Assembly: GCF_900215625.1 (NCBI RefSeq)
Contig: NZ_OBEK01000001.1
Coordinates: 186,001-250,000 of the forward strand
Length of the DNA stretch: 64,000 nt
Source of the DNA: Terribacillus aidingensis
GTDB lineage: Bacteria > Bacillota > Bacilli > Bacillales > Amphibacillaceae
Direction: 5' to 3'
Shown here: one piece after another, positions 25,614-34,049 of the stretch
Position numbering within the stretch: position 1 is the stretch's first letter
Layout of the letters: each line of letters opens with the position of its first letter
Notes under the pieces: model-generated
Told to the model about the DNA's origin: nothing
Database searches by the model: none
The model's input: the letters and a program-made list of their open reading frames with translations, nothing else
Position numbers and translations under genes: made by a program

Positions 25614-25730
25614 TGAGACAAATAAAAACGTTAATCCTTATTGTAATAACGTTTTTATCCAAACGAAACAGCCAATCACCAATACAATTATCGGCAATTG
25701 GCTGTTTGAAGTTGTTGATCCCCTGTCTCA
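25614..25730. repeat. Nested inverted-repeat element (three-way junction fold)
   Basis: Outer arms TGAGACA (25614-25620) and TGTCTCA (25724-25730) enclose two perfect 10-bp hairpins. The first is AAAAACGTTA (25624-25633) with TAACGTTTTT (25647-25656). The second is AACAGCCAAT (25667-25676) with ATTGGCTGTT (25697-25706). The first hairpin can terminate the SEDS transcript. GGCTGAGACAAA-type borders recall dispersed intergenic repeats of Bacillaceae, so this may be a mobile miniature element. Confidence 0.6.
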
Positions 25731-25768
25731 AAAACGGAAGGACAGTTCCAAGATTGCAGGTTTTTACG

Positions 25769-26515
25769 TTATTGTGCCAAGTAACCGCCGTCTATTACAA
25801 GTGTTTCGCCAGTTACAAAGTCATTTTCTGTTAAGAATACAATTGCATGCGCGATTTCATCGGCTTTACCGAGACGGCCGATTGGATGTTTTGCTACAAG
25901 TGAGTCATAGAAATCACCAAGCGCTTCTTTATTCATCATACCAGATTCTACAAAACCTGGATTTATAGCATTTACGCGAATACCTTTATCAGCATATTCC
26001 ACAGCTAAAGATTTAGTTAGTGTATTCACTGCACCCTTACTAGCGTTATAAGCAAATGCACCAGGCTGAGCTACAAATCCTAAGATAGAAGACGTGTTGA
26101 TAATAACACCGCTGCCTGATTTCAGCATATTTTTTATAGCGTATTTAGATGCTAAGAACATACCGTCCTGGTTAACCGCAATGACTTTACGATAGTCTTC
26201 ATAGGACAGCTCATCAGTTGGTCCCATTTCATTACCAATGCCAGCATTGTTAACAAGAATATCAACTTGACCATAATGGGAAATTGTTTGATCGATTAAA
26301 TTCTTAATTGAATCTTCGTCCGCGGCGTTGAACTCGATAAACAGTACATCAGCGCCAGTTTGTTTCAGTTTATCTGTTTCTTTTTGACCAGCTTCCGCGT
26401 TGAAATCTGCAATAACTACTTTTGCACCTTTTTTTGCATAAGCTTCCGCTGTTGCCAGTCCGATTCCGGATGCTGCACCTGTTACAATTGCCACTTTACC
26501 GTCGATTGCTGTCAT
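25769..26515 (-). CDS. SDR-family oxidoreductase
   Basis: A 248-residue classical short-chain dehydrogenase. The cofactor motif is TGAASGIG near 13. VIADFN after beta-2 indicates NAD preference. NNAGIG is near 85, the catalytic Ser is in INTSSILG, and YNASKG holds the Tyr/Lys pair. FVTGETLVIDGGY ends the fold. Substrate unknown; 3-oxoacyl or glucose/diacetyl-type enzymes are the nearest relatives. ATG 26515 is chosen since TGGAGGTAGTATTT precedes it. It stands alone, convergent with the SEDS genes. Confidence 0.85.
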   Translation of the reverse strand: MTAIDGKVAIVTGAASGIGLATAEAYAKKGAKVVIADFNAEAGQKETDKLKQTGADVLFIEFNAADEDSIKNLIDQTISHYGQVDILVNNAGIGNEMGPTDELSYEDYRKVIAVNQDGMFLASKYAIKNMLKSGSGVIINTSSILGFVAQPGAFAYNASKGAVNTLTKSLAVEYADKGIRVNAINPGFVESGMMNKEALGDFYDSLVAKHPIGRLGKADEIAHAIVFLTENDFVTGETLVIDGGYLAQ

Positions 26516-26598
26516 AAATACTACCTCCAATGTAATGGGTCATTTATACTGCAATTCAATCATAAACTAAATTTTAGACTAATCAAATATTAGAATTG

Positions 26599-28287
26599 TT
26601 AACTATCATTCCTGTATTTATACACAACTGCTTCAAAAGGTCTTAATCTATCATCCTTATCCACATGTGGATAATTTCTAATCACACATTGCTTTTTATC
26701 CCAATCTTCCACACACTCCCTGGGGATATCGTACAATGCTTCTTTATCGGTCATATTAAGCAAGATAACCCATTCTTCCTTATCCAGCCGGCGAATGTAA
26801 CCAATAAGTTGATCATGATCATTTAGGATAATTTCTAATTCGCCATAAACCATGATTGGATTCTCTTTTCGCATTTGAATAAGCTTCCGATAAAACTGCA
26901 ATACAGAATCGGGATTATCTATACCTGCCTGAACATTAATTTCACTGTAATTCGGATTAACTGGCAGCCATGGGTCTCCGCTTGTAAAACCTGCGTGACG
27001 AGAGGTATCCCATTGCATTGGTGTTCTGGCATGATCCCGGGTGTTCTTTTTAATCCTTTCCATAATCACGGTTTTCGATGCACCTTGCTCTGTTACCTTA
27101 AGATTATAGTAGCTGCGAGCTTCTTGTTCCTGTATGGAGTCAATCGAGTCGAAGTGAGGATAATTCGTCATCCCCAACTCTTCCCCTTGAAAGATAAACG
27201 GCGTCCCGCGCAAGGTGTGCAGCAAAACAGCCAGCAGCTTTGCTGAAGGTATACGATACTTGCCATCATCTGCAAATGTAGAAACCATTCTTGGAGCATC
27301 GTGATGACTCAAATATAAGCCGAACCAGCCTTCGTTGTCACCGACGTCTTTTTGCCATTTGCGCAGTACTTCACGGAAATCAGGGACAGACCACGTTTTA
27401 CTTTTATATTTATCCTTTTCTTGATTAGCAAGCTCAGCTGCCTCACTGGATAACACCATATCCAATTCTTCTCGGTCGGGCTTCGTATAGTTAAGTACAT
27501 CATGATCATGTACAGCGGAAGTTTCTCCAGCTGTGAAAAATTCAAAATCCTGTTTCAGTTCACTGATCATCTCGTGCAGATTATCATGAACATAGGGACC
27601 ATTCTTAAAATATTTCTCGCCTTTAGCTTGGAGTTTATCTTTATCAGAATCAGGAAAACGGCGATCTTTAGAAATAACATTCACAGCATCGATGCGGAAA
27701 CCGTCTATCCCTTTTTCGAGCCAGAAACGCATAATCGCTTTCATTTCTTGACGTACCATGGGGTTGTCCCAATTCAAATCCGGTTGCTTGTCACTATATA
27801 AGTGTAAGTAGTACTCCTCTGTTTGCTCATTCCATGTCCAGGCAGAGTGACCGAGATGGGAAGTCCAATTCGATGGCGGGCTGCCGTCAGACTTTGCTTG
27901 TTGCCATATATAATAATCATGGTACGGGTTATCTTTGGATGTCTTAGCTTGCTGGAACCATTCGTGTGCTTGGGCGGTATGATTGGGAATAAAATCTAGA
28001 ACAAGTTTGATATCGCGCTGGTGAAAAGCGGTCAATACAGAGTGAAAGTCTTCCATAGTTCCGTACTCGGGCTGAATTGCACGATAATTCTTCACGTCAT
28101 AGCCATGGTCAATGTTAGGGGAAGCATAGATTGGCGGCAGCCAGATGGCATCAATCCCGAGGTAATCGAGGTAATCTATTTTTTCTAGAATCCCTCTTAA
28201 GTCGCCAATCCCATCGCCGTTACTATCTTTAAAACTGCGCGTATACAATTCATAAATAATGCTTTCCTTCCAATACGTTCTCTCCAT
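26599..28287 (-). CDS. GH13 alpha-glucosidase (oligo-1,6-glucosidase-like) with variant active-site region
   Basis: A 562-residue alpha-amylase-family enzyme acting on short alpha-glucosides in the cytoplasm. The NHT motif is DFIPNHTAQAHEWF, the nucleophile Asp is in GIDGFRIDAVN, the acid/base Glu in TAGETSAVH, and the third Asp in YLSHHDAPRMV. QPDLNW is also present. The usual NNHDQPR is changed to SHHDAPR, and GETS replaces GE(M/T)PG, so specificity may differ from MalL or TreA. ATG 28287 has GGTGAT before it; the longer frame upstream is non-coding. It is an orphan, with no PTS or regulator adjacent. Confidence 0.85.
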   Translation of the reverse strand: MERTYWKESIIYELYTRSFKDSNGDGIGDLRGILEKIDYLDYLGIDAIWLPPIYASPNIDHGYDVKNYRAIQPEYGTMEDFHSVLTAFHQRDIKLVLDFIPNHTAQAHEWFQQAKTSKDNPYHDYYIWQQAKSDGSPPSNWTSHLGHSAWTWNEQTEEYYLHLYSDKQPDLNWDNPMVRQEMKAIMRFWLEKGIDGFRIDAVNVISKDRRFPDSDKDKLQAKGEKYFKNGPYVHDNLHEMISELKQDFEFFTAGETSAVHDHDVLNYTKPDREELDMVLSSEAAELANQEKDKYKSKTWSVPDFREVLRKWQKDVGDNEGWFGLYLSHHDAPRMVSTFADDGKYRIPSAKLLAVLLHTLRGTPFIFQGEELGMTNYPHFDSIDSIQEQEARSYYNLKVTEQGASKTVIMERIKKNTRDHARTPMQWDTSRHAGFTSGDPWLPVNPNYSEINVQAGIDNPDSVLQFYRKLIQMRKENPIMVYGELEIILNDHDQLIGYIRRLDKEEWVILLNMTDKEALYDIPRECVEDWDKKQCVIRNYPHVDKDDRLRPFEAVVYKYRNDS

Positions 28288-28360
28288 TTCATCACCTATC
28301 TTCCCAGTGTCTTTTGCAGGACTATTCCCTTCCCTCCGTAAAAGCATGCAAATAAAAAAA

Positions 28361-28382
28361 CGCCATGCTAAATAGCAAAGCG
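28361..28382 (-). terminator. Terminator of the 33-residue peptide gene
   Basis: On the minus strand CGCTTTGCTA and TAGCATGGCG pair as CGC/GCG and TGCTA/TAGCA and run into TTTTTTT. It separates the peptide gene from the glucosidase. Confidence 0.7.
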
Positions 28383-28384
28383 GG

Positions 28385-28486
28385 TCAGTTTCGGATTTTC
28401 TTGAAGATAAGGATACACGCAGCTGCTGCAATTCCTGCCGCAACATATGGAGAGATTTCTAGCTTTACTTTGATAGAAAGTTTCAT
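28385..28486 (-). CDS. 33-residue single-helix membrane peptide
   Basis: A short gene missed by length cut-offs: ATG at 28486, preceded by TGGAGGTAAAGATA, reads MKLSIKVKLEISPYVAAG and then a helix (IAAAACILIF) with a basic KKIRN end. It stops at 28385 just before a terminator. Good ribosome site, compact terminator and positive-inside topology support a real small membrane protein. No family is recognised. Confidence 0.65.
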   Translation of the reverse strand: MKLSIKVKLEISPYVAAGIAAAACILIFKKIRN

Positions 28487-28531
28487 TATCTTTACCTCCA
28501 GTAAAAATTACCATGCTTCTCTCTCTAAAGC

Positions 28532-28738
28532 TTATTGCTCAGATTGTTCTTGTGGCTTGGATTCCTTCTTTTTTACTTTGCGATATAACAGCATACCTGC
28601 TAATCCATAGATAAGCCCGAGCGCAGCAAAAGCAATACCCAAGTAGAATTTATCAGTAGCCCAAATCATAATTCCTATTCCTGCGAGAATACAGATCAGG
28701 CCGAGGAAGATAATATAAAGGGCGTTTTTCTTTAACAT
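28532..28738 (-). CDS. Small two-helix membrane protein
   Basis: A 68-residue protein with two membrane helices (about 5-26 and 31-51) and a charged, lysine- and glutamine-rich cytosolic tail. AGGAGGCTGTTT precedes the ATG and TATAAT is found about 40 bp before it. It lies directly upstream of the 33-residue peptide gene on the same strand. Function unknown; its layout matches many uncharacterised Bacillaceae small membrane proteins. Confidence 0.7.
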   Translation of the reverse strand: MLKKNALYIIFLGLICILAGIGIMIWATDKFYLGIAFAALGLIYGLAGMLLYRKVKKKESKPQEQSEQ

Positions 28739-28961
28739 AAACAGCCTCCTAAACGCGTTTAAACTTGTACTATTATAACAGAAAGCTTGCGTATTTTCGG
28801 TGTTATCTAGGAATATCTCTCGCTTTTCGATAAAATAGAAAGCAATAAGAAGGCGTCAAAACTATAGACGTCATGCTTAATTCAGGATCTCAAGCAAACC
28901 TAGGTATAATTTGGTTATACAAATAAAATCCAAGCAGTACTGACGAAGGAGGAATCTGGAC

Positions 28962-29441
28962 ATGAAGGAACTTGCAGAGGCAATTGCAAAACGGGAAGCA
29001 GGTAATCATACAGAAGCTAATAAGCAATTGGTGCAATTAGCAGCAGCCAATCCAAATCATGCGGAAACGCACTATCAATGTGCATGGAGTTTTGATGTGC
29101 TGGGGCAGGAAAGAGCTGCGGTTCCTTATTATGAACGGGCAATTGCGCTAGGACTGCCAGCGGAGAAAGCAGAAGGAGCCTACCTCGGCTTAGGAAGTAC
29201 GTACCGAGCACTAGGGGAATATGAGGAAGCGGAGAAAACGTTGAGGAATGCCATAACGTTATTTCCGGAAAATAATGCACTCCAGGTTTTTTATGCTATG
29301 GTGCAATATAATCGCAAGCAGCACGGAGAAGCCATGCAAATTCTCTTGAAGTTGCTGGCGGAAACAAGTTCAGATGAAGAAGTTCAGATATATCAAAAGG
29401 CAATTCGTTTTTATGCGGATAACTTGGATGCGGTTTGGTGA
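28962..29441 (+). CDS. TPR-repeat protein
   Basis: A 159-residue soluble protein made of about four tetratricopeptide repeats (HYQCAWSFDVLGQERAAVPY, AYLGLGSTYRALGEYEEAEK). It has no catalytic domain. TPR arrays bind other proteins, and the partner is not indicated by the context. GACGAAGGAGG precedes the ATG. It is flanked by divergent and convergent unrelated genes and looks monocistronic. Confidence 0.82.
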   Translation: MKELAEAIAKREAGNHTEANKQLVQLAAANPNHAETHYQCAWSFDVLGQERAAVPYYERAIALGLPAEKAEGAYLGLGSTYRALGEYEEAEKTLRNAITLFPENNALQVFYAMVQYNRKQHGEAMQILLKLLAETSSDEEVQIYQKAIRFYADNLDAVW

Positions 29442-29485
29442 AAAAAAGAAAGCCCATCTCCATATTAGGAAATGAGCTGGATTCG

Positions 29486-30223
29486 TTATTGTGCTGTATA
29501 ACCGCCATCAACAATTAAGCTGTTACCGGTCATATAAGAAGAATCATCAGAAGCTAGGAATAAGACAGCTTTCGCCATTTCTTCCGCTTTTCCAAGACGC
29601 TTCATTGGTGTCATCGTCGAAAGTGTCGCTTTGTCATCTTCCGGGATGATTGGCGTATCAATAAAGCCAGGGCATAGCGCGTTAATACGGATGTTTTTCT
29701 CTGCGTATTCCAATGCAAGCGAACGTGTCAGGTTCACAACACCGCCTTTGGCTGCGTTGTATGCTGCGGAACCAGGTGAGCCGACCCAGCCGTACATAGA
29801 AGCGGTATTCACGATTGCGCCGCTGCCATTCACGAGCATACTGCGAAGTGCTTCGCGAGCTACAAGGAAGACACCGTCCAAGTCTACATTTACTGTGTTG
29901 CGCCACTCAGCATAATCTAAATCGTGGGTTGGATGTACACGGCCAATTCCGGCATTGTTGAAGACGATATCGATTTTGCCGAATGTTTCGGCTGCTTGCT
30001 TGAATAAAGCTGTTACTTCTTCTTCTTTTGTGATGTTAGTCTTAACAAAGATTGCGTCCGTATTGTTCGCCTTTAGCTCTGCTTCAACTTCTTTACCTTT
30101 TTCCTCGTTCAAGTCAACAAGAACAAGCTTTGCACCTTCTGATGCGAAAAGGCGAGCCGTAGCGGCGCCAATTCCAGAGGCTCCTCCCGTGATTAGTGCT
30201 ACTTTATTTTGTAATTTCCCCAT
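29486..30223 (-). CDS. SDR-family oxidoreductase, TetR-linked
   Basis: A 245-residue classical short-chain dehydrogenase (TGGASGIG near 13, LVDLN for NAD, NNAGIG, Ser in NTASMYG, YNAAKG catalytic pair, NSLIVDGGY end). It shares the fold but not close identity with the SDR at 25769. ATG 30223 follows ACTGGGGGAAAT. It is divergent from a TetR regulator and a MaoC-like hydratase, which suggests a small fatty-acid or aldehyde/ketone metabolism regulon. Confidence 0.85.
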   Translation of the reverse strand: MGKLQNKVALITGGASGIGAATARLFASEGAKLVLVDLNEEKGKEVEAELKANNTDAIFVKTNITKEEEVTALFKQAAETFGKIDIVFNNAGIGRVHPTHDLDYAEWRNTVNVDLDGVFLVAREALRSMLVNGSGAIVNTASMYGWVGSPGSAAYNAAKGGVVNLTRSLALEYAEKNIRINALCPGFIDTPIIPEDDKATLSTMTPMKRLGKAEEMAKAVLFLASDDSSYMTGNSLIVDGGYTAQ

Positions 30224-30369
30224 CGTTATTTCCCCCAGTATAATTGAAATAAATCGGTTACAATTAAATTGTAATACTTTGATTAAATATCTCAATCAGT
30301 AGCTGAACAGCAAATGTCTGCTAATTAGACAGATAAATCGATATTGTTGGACGAATGGAGGATTTTTTA

Positions 30370-30972
30370 ATGAATCACGTGCAAGATTCGACATCCAAGC
30401 GGCGCAATCGGACAAAAAAGCATTTTCGCGAAGCGTTAATTAAGCTAATTAAGAAAAAAGGGTACCAAGCAGTAACAGTGAAAGATATTGTTGAAGAAGC
30501 AGCTTATAATCGAAGTACGTTTTATTTTCACTACCAAGATAAAATTGATTTGGCAGAAGATATACTCGACCAGATGTTTTCTGGTTTAGAGCGTTCAGCT
30601 GGTGTTAATTACACGCCGGGTAAAAAGACATATACAAAAGCATTGGATGTACCTTCTTTCTCACTCATTGCATATTTTTATGAACATAAGGACTTTTTTG
30701 GGTTAATTCAATATGATGATACACTTCCAGGGATGCATACGCGTTTTCCCAGCACAATTCTCAGCATTTACGAAAAGCAATTTGAATTCAGGACAATTAA
30801 TGACATGCATGTAAATATGCCGTACTTTAAAGTGTATACGGCTTATGGATTTTACGGGCTTGTACGCAACTTAATTGCGAAGGACTTTCAAATTTCCGAA
30901 GAACAATTTACTAAAGATGTGATTGAATTATCACAAACCCATATCCAGTCGTTCAAATACATTGGGGAATAA
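30370..30972 (+). CDS. TetR-family regulator
   Basis: A 200-residue regulator with the N-terminal helix-turn-helix at about 28-55 (VTVKDIVEEAAYNRSTFYFHY) and a C-terminal helical domain of the TetR_C_7/YxbF-like kind. ATG 30370 follows TGGAGGATTTTTT. It lies between a divergent SDR and a downstream MaoC-like gene and probably controls both. A partly symmetrical CTGCTAATTAGACAG at about 30319 is a possible operator. Confidence 0.82.
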   Translation: MNHVQDSTSKRRNRTKKHFREALIKLIKKKGYQAVTVKDIVEEAAYNRSTFYFHYQDKIDLAEDILDQMFSGLERSAGVNYTPGKKTYTKALDVPSFSLIAYFYEHKDFFGLIQYDDTLPGMHTRFPSTILSIYEKQFEFRTINDMHVNMPYFKVYTAYGFYGLVRNLIAKDFQISEEQFTKDVIELSQTHIQSFKYIGE

Positions 30973-31037
30973 TGCTTGCTGACCTTTCGCCTTTTCGATA
31001 AAGTGAAGAAGGAGAAATAGCAAACAGAGGTGTAAAG

Positions 31038-31463
31038 ATGAGATTCAGTGAATTTAAAGTAGGTCAGCGCTATGAAACAAAATCAATCAAGCTATCGAAA
31101 GAAACGATAGTAGATTTTGCAAAAATTTATGATCCGCAATATATGCACATAGATGAAGAGAAGGCCAAGCAGGGACGTTTCGGTGATCTTATTGCGTCTG
31201 GTATGCAGACGATGAGTGTTTCCTTTAAATTGTGGGTGGAAGAAGGCATTTATGGAGAAAATGTTGTAGCAGGTACAGGCATGAACAATATCCAATTCAT
31301 TAAGCCCGTTTATCCAGATGATGAACTGCGTGTAGTAGTGGAGGTAATTGAAATCCTGCCGAAACGACGCGGCAACGGTATTGTGACTATCCAGCTTAAC
31401 ACGTACAATCAACATGATGTGCAAGTATTTCAAGCGGAATTGAGTGCACTAATAGATAACTAA
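31038..31463 (+). CDS. MaoC-like hotdog-fold hydratase
   Basis: A 141-residue hotdog protein with the MaoC/R-hydratase active-site Asp and His in YDPQYMHIDEEKA, followed by FGDLIASGMQT. Such enzymes hydrate enoyl-CoA or related thioesters. It is 65 bp after the TetR gene in the same direction. The neighbouring SDR could act on the hydroxyacyl product, making a two-step module. The exact substrate cannot be read. Confidence 0.82.
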   Translation: MRFSEFKVGQRYETKSIKLSKETIVDFAKIYDPQYMHIDEEKAKQGRFGDLIASGMQTMSVSFKLWVEEGIYGENVVAGTGMNNIQFIKPVYPDDELRVVVEVIEILPKRRGNGIVTIQLNTYNQHDVQVFQAELSALIDN

Positions 31464-31466
31464 GGA

Positions 31467-31500
31467 AGAAGGGGGTGTCGATAGCGATGCCCCCTTGTCA
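31467..31500. terminator. Terminator after the MaoC-like gene
   Basis: AAGGGGG and CCCCCTT with inner TCG/CGA pair around a small loop. It lies between convergent genes. Confidence 0.75.
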
Positions 31501-31515
31501 TTTTCTGTACTATAA

Positions 31516-32076
31516 TTATCTGCTTTTCAGCTCATCAGGTAATTCCGCGGCAGCAGCTGAAGATCGGAACTCGTTTTGCAGCAAGCTGAAAAGGATGACA
31601 TCTTGAAATGTTCCTTCCCATTTGCGTCCTTGTCGGATAATGCCTTCTTGATAGAAGCCTGCTTGCTGAACGAGTTTTTGGGAAGGGATATTATCCGCAT
31701 TGACCTTTACTTCAAGTCGATTCAGCTGAATCCTGTCAAAGCCGATATGAAGCAGCTCTTGCAGGGCAGCTGTCATAAAGCCTTGGCGCCAAAAGGCGCT
31801 GCCAAGTTCGAATTCAATCTCCGCTGTTTCATGTAAAAAGTTCAAGCGCTTGAATCCACACGTTCCCATAATCGCTTTCGTTTCCTGATTCCGGATTGTG
31901 TATCGGCTTGCGTGCTTTGTTTCCTCCAGCCGTTTAATCCTTGCTTTCGTTTCTGTCATTGTTTGCAAGGTTTGATAACGGGTCCATTTTGTTACTTCAC
32001 GGTCTGACCAAATCGGCAGTAACGCTTCCGCATCCTCAAGTGCAATAGGCTTTAAGAAAACTAGCTTATGAGACAT
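31516..32076 (-). CDS. GNAT acetyltransferase (RimJ/RimL type)
   Basis: A 186-residue GNAT-fold acetyltransferase. FELGSAFWRQGFMTAALQEL provides the acetyl-CoA pyrophosphate loop (Q/RxxGxA variant), and FKRLNFLHETAEIEFEL and VNADNIPSQKLVQQAGF are typical of RimJ/RimL-like N-acetyltransferases acting on ribosomal proteins or small amines. GACAAGGAGGAAAAT precedes the ATG. Substrate unknown. Confidence 0.85.
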   Translation of the reverse strand: MSHKLVFLKPIALEDAEALLPIWSDREVTKWTRYQTLQTMTETKARIKRLEETKHASRYTIRNQETKAIMGTCGFKRLNFLHETAEIEFELGSAFWRQGFMTAALQELLHIGFDRIQLNRLEVKVNADNIPSQKLVQQAGFYQEGIIRQGRKWEGTFQDVILFSLLQNEFRSSAAAAELPDELKSR

Positions 32077-32149
32077 ATTTTCCTCCTTGTCAGGATAATT
32101 TCTGCGGCCTCTTGTTGTCGTTTTATTATATCGAATAATACGAATAAAG

Positions 32150-32189
32150 AAAAAAACAAGCTATCTGCTAGTACTGCAAAGATAGCTTG
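32150..32189 (-). terminator. Terminator overlapping the end of the Rap-like gene
   Basis: On the minus strand CAAGCTATC and GATAGCTTG form a 9-bp stem followed by TTTTTTTC. The Rap-like stop codon lies in the loop, leaving no room for a phr gene. Confidence 0.85.
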
Positions 32190-33232
32190 TAATAATAAAC
32201 GGCTAATTCCTCTTGTTCAGTCTCATTAAAATATGCGGCTAGCTCACTGGCATAGGTCCGGACGTTATAGCTGTCGCCTTTGGCTTTAAAGAAGTCAATG
32301 CCTTCCATCCAGACCGCTTCAAAATTAGCAGGATCTGCATACTTTTTATGCAGCATGGCAAACTCCCATTTGTATATGTCGTCATTTTGCTCAATGCTTA
32401 ACTGAAAACCTTCCTGATAAGCATCAAATGCGAGTTCCTGCTGACCAGTCTTCCAGCAGGAATCAGCCAAAAGATATAAAGTCTTCAAATAACCAGTGAA
32501 TGTACGATCTTTTCTAGCTGCTGACAAGTAAGGGATTGCGGCAAGCGGCATTTGCTGTTCTGTATATAAATAGCCGATATTATGCTGAATGAGTGTTACC
32601 AGGCCGTTTCCTTGTGTGACATCTGTGTAGGCCAGCGCATCATTCAGTGCTTGCTCAGCCTGCGTGAATTCTTTTTGTTCAATAAAATTTAAACCGCGCA
32701 TTAATTCACTGCGGGCTAACAGATAGCGATAATCGGGATATTTCTCAAATACTTTTACGGCATACTCTGTGTGATAAACAGACAGAGAGCTGATATCCAA
32801 ATAATAATATACGGCTGCTTTCCGGAAATGAAAATCACCGTGCTCCACTTCATCATCAATAGAAGATAGATATTCCTCCGCTTTCTCGTAAGCTGCTAAC
32901 GCGCAGGTATAAGATCTTTCGGCGAAGAGGCGCATTCCCTTCGCTAAATGGTAATAATAATGAATAGCCGGAACAAAGGCATGCTGATACCTGCCAGCCT
33001 CCTCATGAAATTCGATGCTCTTAGCCAAATCTGAAGTAAGCAAATGAAACCGGCAAGACAGCAGTAAGTAAACTGCATACAGTGTCTCTTGCTGCTTCAA
33101 TTCCGCTTCTCGCTGTCTTAATTCCAGATACAAATCCAAAGCAGCCTGCTGCTGTCCGAGCCGAATTTGCATATACCAACTTTCTAAAGTCGTCGTTACG
33201 TCTTGATTTAATACGAGCAAACTTCTGTCCAT
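32168..33232 (-). CDS. Rap-like TPR regulator (no adjacent Phr)
   Basis: A 354-residue all-helical TPR protein resembling Rap response-regulator phosphatases/activator inhibitors: an N-terminal three-helix bundle (LESWYMQIRLGQQQAALDLY) followed by about six TPR repeats. Rap proteins bind Spo0F or ComA and are antagonised by secreted Phr peptides. The usual downstream phr is absent because a terminator follows immediately. AAAGGGGACGCGT precedes the ATG. A Rap assignment is by overall layout and length, so a PlcR/NprR-like helper role remains possible. Confidence 0.65.
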   Translation of the reverse strand: MDRSLLVLNQDVTTTLESWYMQIRLGQQQAALDLYLELRQREAELKQQETLYAVYLLLSCRFHLLTSDLAKSIEFHEEAGRYQHAFVPAIHYYYHLAKGMRLFAERSYTCALAAYEKAEEYLSSIDDEVEHGDFHFRKAAVYYYLDISSLSVYHTEYAVKVFEKYPDYRYLLARSELMRGLNFIEQKEFTQAEQALNDALAYTDVTQGNGLVTLIQHNIGYLYTEQQMPLAAIPYLSAARKDRTFTGYLKTLYLLADSCWKTGQQELAFDAYQEGFQLSIEQNDDIYKWEFAMLHKKYADPANFEAVWMEGIDFFKAKGDSYNVRTYASELAAYFNETEQEELAVYYYKLSLQY

Positions 33233-33347
33233 ACGCGTCCCCTTTGTAATAGTCTGTCGTTATATATTACCATTTTCGCCGATTTTTGTAGATGGAGAAG
33301 CATTGGAGATAGAATAAATATTCTCTAATTTCTGGAGAGCGTATATA

Positions 33348-33876
33348 TTGCATATAGCGATTATTGCAATGAAAAATTCATTCATGAGTAAGATAGCTAC
33401 TAAAGAACAACTGCAGCAGGAGATAGAGCAGCTAAAGACAAAGGTGGCAAAGTACGAAACAATCATTAAAGAGCTAGCCGCGCCCATGATTCCATCGATT
33501 GTTCCGAATACGATGCTTGTACCGCTGACTGGCACTTTTACGGTAGAGCGGTTCGTTGCTATACAGAATACAATCGTTAACAGCGTCGTGAAGGCGGATA
33601 CAGACACGGTTGTGATTGACCTGACAGGCATTAATTACTTGGATATCAACGACAGGGGCTATCAGGAGCTAAGTGCTAACATTAACCAACCTGACAGATG
33701 CGCTGAAGTTAATGGGAATAGATACAATATTTGTTGGATTTTCAGCCAAATTAGTTCAGGAACTGGTATTATCCAACTCCGGTTTTCAAGGCTTTGAAGC
33801 CTATGCAAATTTCCGTCTTGGATTAAAAAGTCTTTTAAGGAAAAAAGGACTGGAGATAAAGGAAAGAGATAAATAG
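33348..33876 (+). pseudogene. Frameshifted STAS-domain (RsbR-paralogue-like) gene
   Basis: The first frame starts at TTG 33348 (GGAG upstream) or ATG 33369. It has a coiled-coil region (EQLQQEIEQLKTKVAKYETI) and a STAS domain (VPLTGTFTVERF, VVIDLTGINYLDIND), then loses frame. The second frame carries the rest (LTDALKLMGIDTIFVGFSA to KGLEIKERDK) to 33876. Removing one C near 33684 gives a continuous NINNLTDALK join. The STAS phosphosite position reads Asn rather than Ser/Thr. Intact, it would be a stressosome-type anti-anti-sigma protein. It is a real pseudogene or a base error. Confidence 0.7.
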
Positions 33877-34049
33877 GAGTTACAGGTAAAGAGTTTTCAC
33901 CAGCGTGAAAACTTTTTTTCTATCCTTTTCCATCAATATGGCAGAATTCCAACAGTTTCAGATTAGCGAGGAAAATGAAGGGCGAACTGCTTACTTGCAA
34001 TCCGTATCATTTGTTATAATGCGAATAAATACAAGGAAAATAATAAAGG

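Noticed and set aside
28288-28446. N-terminal 53-residue extension of the glucosidase
   Set aside because: It reads across a terminator and part of the 33-residue peptide gene; GH13 enzymes of this class start at WWKE-like MERTYWKES.
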